From: Hadesarchaea archaeon
GTDB taxonomy: Archaea; Hadarchaeota; Hadarchaeia; Hadarchaeales; Hadarchaeaceae
Assembly: GCA_030616505.1 (NCBI GenBank)
Contig: JAUWXD010000029.1
Span: 1 to 5,829 of the forward strand
Reading direction: 5' to 3'
Length of the DNA: 5,829 bases
The position numbers and the translations under genes are program-made. The notes under the pieces were generated by a model, which searched no databases, was not told the DNA's origin, and was given only the letters and a program-made list of their open reading frames with translations. Shown piece after piece: positions 5,132 to 5,829 of the stretch. Each line of letters opens with the position of its first letter. The first letter of the stretch is position 1.

Positions 5132-5829
5132 ATGAACGGAACCAAAAAAGGGAAATACAAAGCGATCGATTTGTTTGCTGGCATCGGGGGGCTCCGCCTC
5201 GGGTTCATGCAGGCGTTCAAAGACGAGATCGAGTTCGTCTTCGCGAGCGAGATAAACAGGTTCGCGTGCGACACCTACAGGGAAAACTTCGGCGAGCGCC
5301 CCGTTGGCGACATTACCCAAATCCAGCCAGAGAGCGTACCAGATCACGACATACTGCTAGCGGGTTGGCCGTGCCAGAGCTTCTCGATTGCTGGGCGCAA
5401 GCGCGGGCTCCGCGATTCCCGGGGGGGCCTGTTCCACGCCATATCCGACATCCTAGAGGCGAAGCGCCCGTACGCGTTCCTCCTCGAAAATGTCTGGTAC
5501 TTGGAGAGGCACGACCGAGGGAGAACCTACACGAAGATAATGAGAATACTTGAGGACGAGCTGGAATACAAGGTCTACCCCGAGATGCTGAACGCCAAAT
5601 ATTACGGCGTTCCCCATAACAGGCCGAGGATTTTCATCGCGGGTTTCAGGGAGCCCATCCGCTTTCGGTTCCCGCCGTCCTCGCGCAAGGTTCCGAAGCT
5701 CAAGAAAATTCTCGAGGATAACGTGTCCTCGAAATACTCCCTCTCGCAGCGATACCTCGACGGCCTGAAGAAGCACAGGGAAAGGCACGAAAACCTCGGG
5801 CACGGGTTCGGGTACATGGTGCTGGATCC
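5132..5829 (+). CDS. C5 cytosine DNA methyltransferase, 5' part (runs off window)
   Basis: The modification enzyme of module 2. It is open from ATG at 5132 to the right edge, about 232 residues. Visible motifs: I IDLFAGIGG (residues 12-20), II ASEIN (Glu40), III GDIT (59-62), IV GWPCQSFS with catalytic Cys81, VI LENV with Glu119, and VIII GVPHNRPR (159-166), where His replaces the usual Gln of QxRxR. After it comes the start of the target recognition region, with KYSLS and GHGFGY, a pattern seen in many C5 methyltransferases. Motifs IX and X lie beyond the window. The gap to the endonuclease stop is two bases, so the pair is surely co-translated; a weak AAGGA is ten bases upstream of the ATG. 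It is distinct from methyltransferase 1 (motif I IDLFAGIGG against SLFTGCGG), so the two probably recognise different sites. Coding sequence is GC-rich. Confidence 0.93.
   Translation, partial: MNGTKKGKYKAIDLFAGIGGLRLGFMQAFKDEIEFVFASEINRFACDTYRENFGERPVGDITQIQPESVPDHDILLAGWPCQSFSIAGRKRGLRDSRGGLFHAISDILEAKRPYAFLLENVWYLERHDRGRTYTKIMRILEDELEYKVYPEMLNAKYYGVPHNRPRIFIAGFREPIRFRFPPSSRKVPKLKKILEDNVSSKYSLSQRYLDGLKKHRERHENLGHGFGYMVLD

Noticed and set aside
5122..5553. 143-residue + strand frame at the start of module 2's methyltransferase
   Set aside because: Arg/Pro-rich shadow; the frame from 5132 carries C5 methyltransferase motifs I-VIII without interruption.
1..5829. CRISPR array or insertion sequence
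   Set aside because: No regularly spaced repeats, no transposase frame and no terminal inverted repeats were seen.

Overview
The window is most likely archaeal DNA. The signs are TATA boxes with purine-rich BRE-like sequence upstream at short distances from starts, a GGTGA-type ribosome binding site, a tiny two-CxxC zinc-ribbon gene, frequent AGA/AGG arginine codons, and glycosylases close to Mig of Methanothermobacter. A bacterial host is not excluded. The whole window reads as a defence island: two type II restriction-modification (R-M) modules lie side by side, and each has its own HhH-GPD DNA glycosylase beside a 5-methylcytosine (m5C) methyltransferase.

Module 1 (about 1-3550, visibly AT-richer). 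On the + strand, the 3' end of a helical HEPN-like gene (2-346) is followed by a Mig-type T:G mismatch glycosylase (378-1088). Converging on it from the - strand is a compact operon. It starts at a TATA box near 3537 and holds a 36-residue zinc-ribbon protein (3396-3506), a C5 cytosine methyltransferase (2089-3399) and a PD-(D/E)xK restriction endonuclease (1131-2123). The genes overlap at both junctions. The methyltransferase is interrupted by one in-frame TAA (2542-2544), while the downstream part with motifs IX and X is intact in the same frame.

The spacer (about 3550-3790) has a - strand oligo-T tract, a patch of about 25 nt resembling a conserved 23S rRNA stretch, an imperfect palindrome and a doubtful 32-codon ORF.

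Module 2 (3794 to the right edge, GC-richer) is co-directional on +: a second Mig-type glycosylase, a small putative restriction endonuclease with a PD...SLK core, and a C5 cytosine methyltransferase that runs off the window after motif VIII and the start of its target recognition region.

How the parts fit together: the methyltransferases mark cytosines at the recognition site and the endonucleases cut unmarked DNA. Deamination of m5C gives T:G mismatches, which the linked glycosylases would remove. This is the logic known for Mig with M.MthTI on the Methanothermobacter plasmid pFV1. Two divergent copies of this arrangement in tandem, one with a broken methyltransferase next to an intact endonuclease, are the main points of interest.
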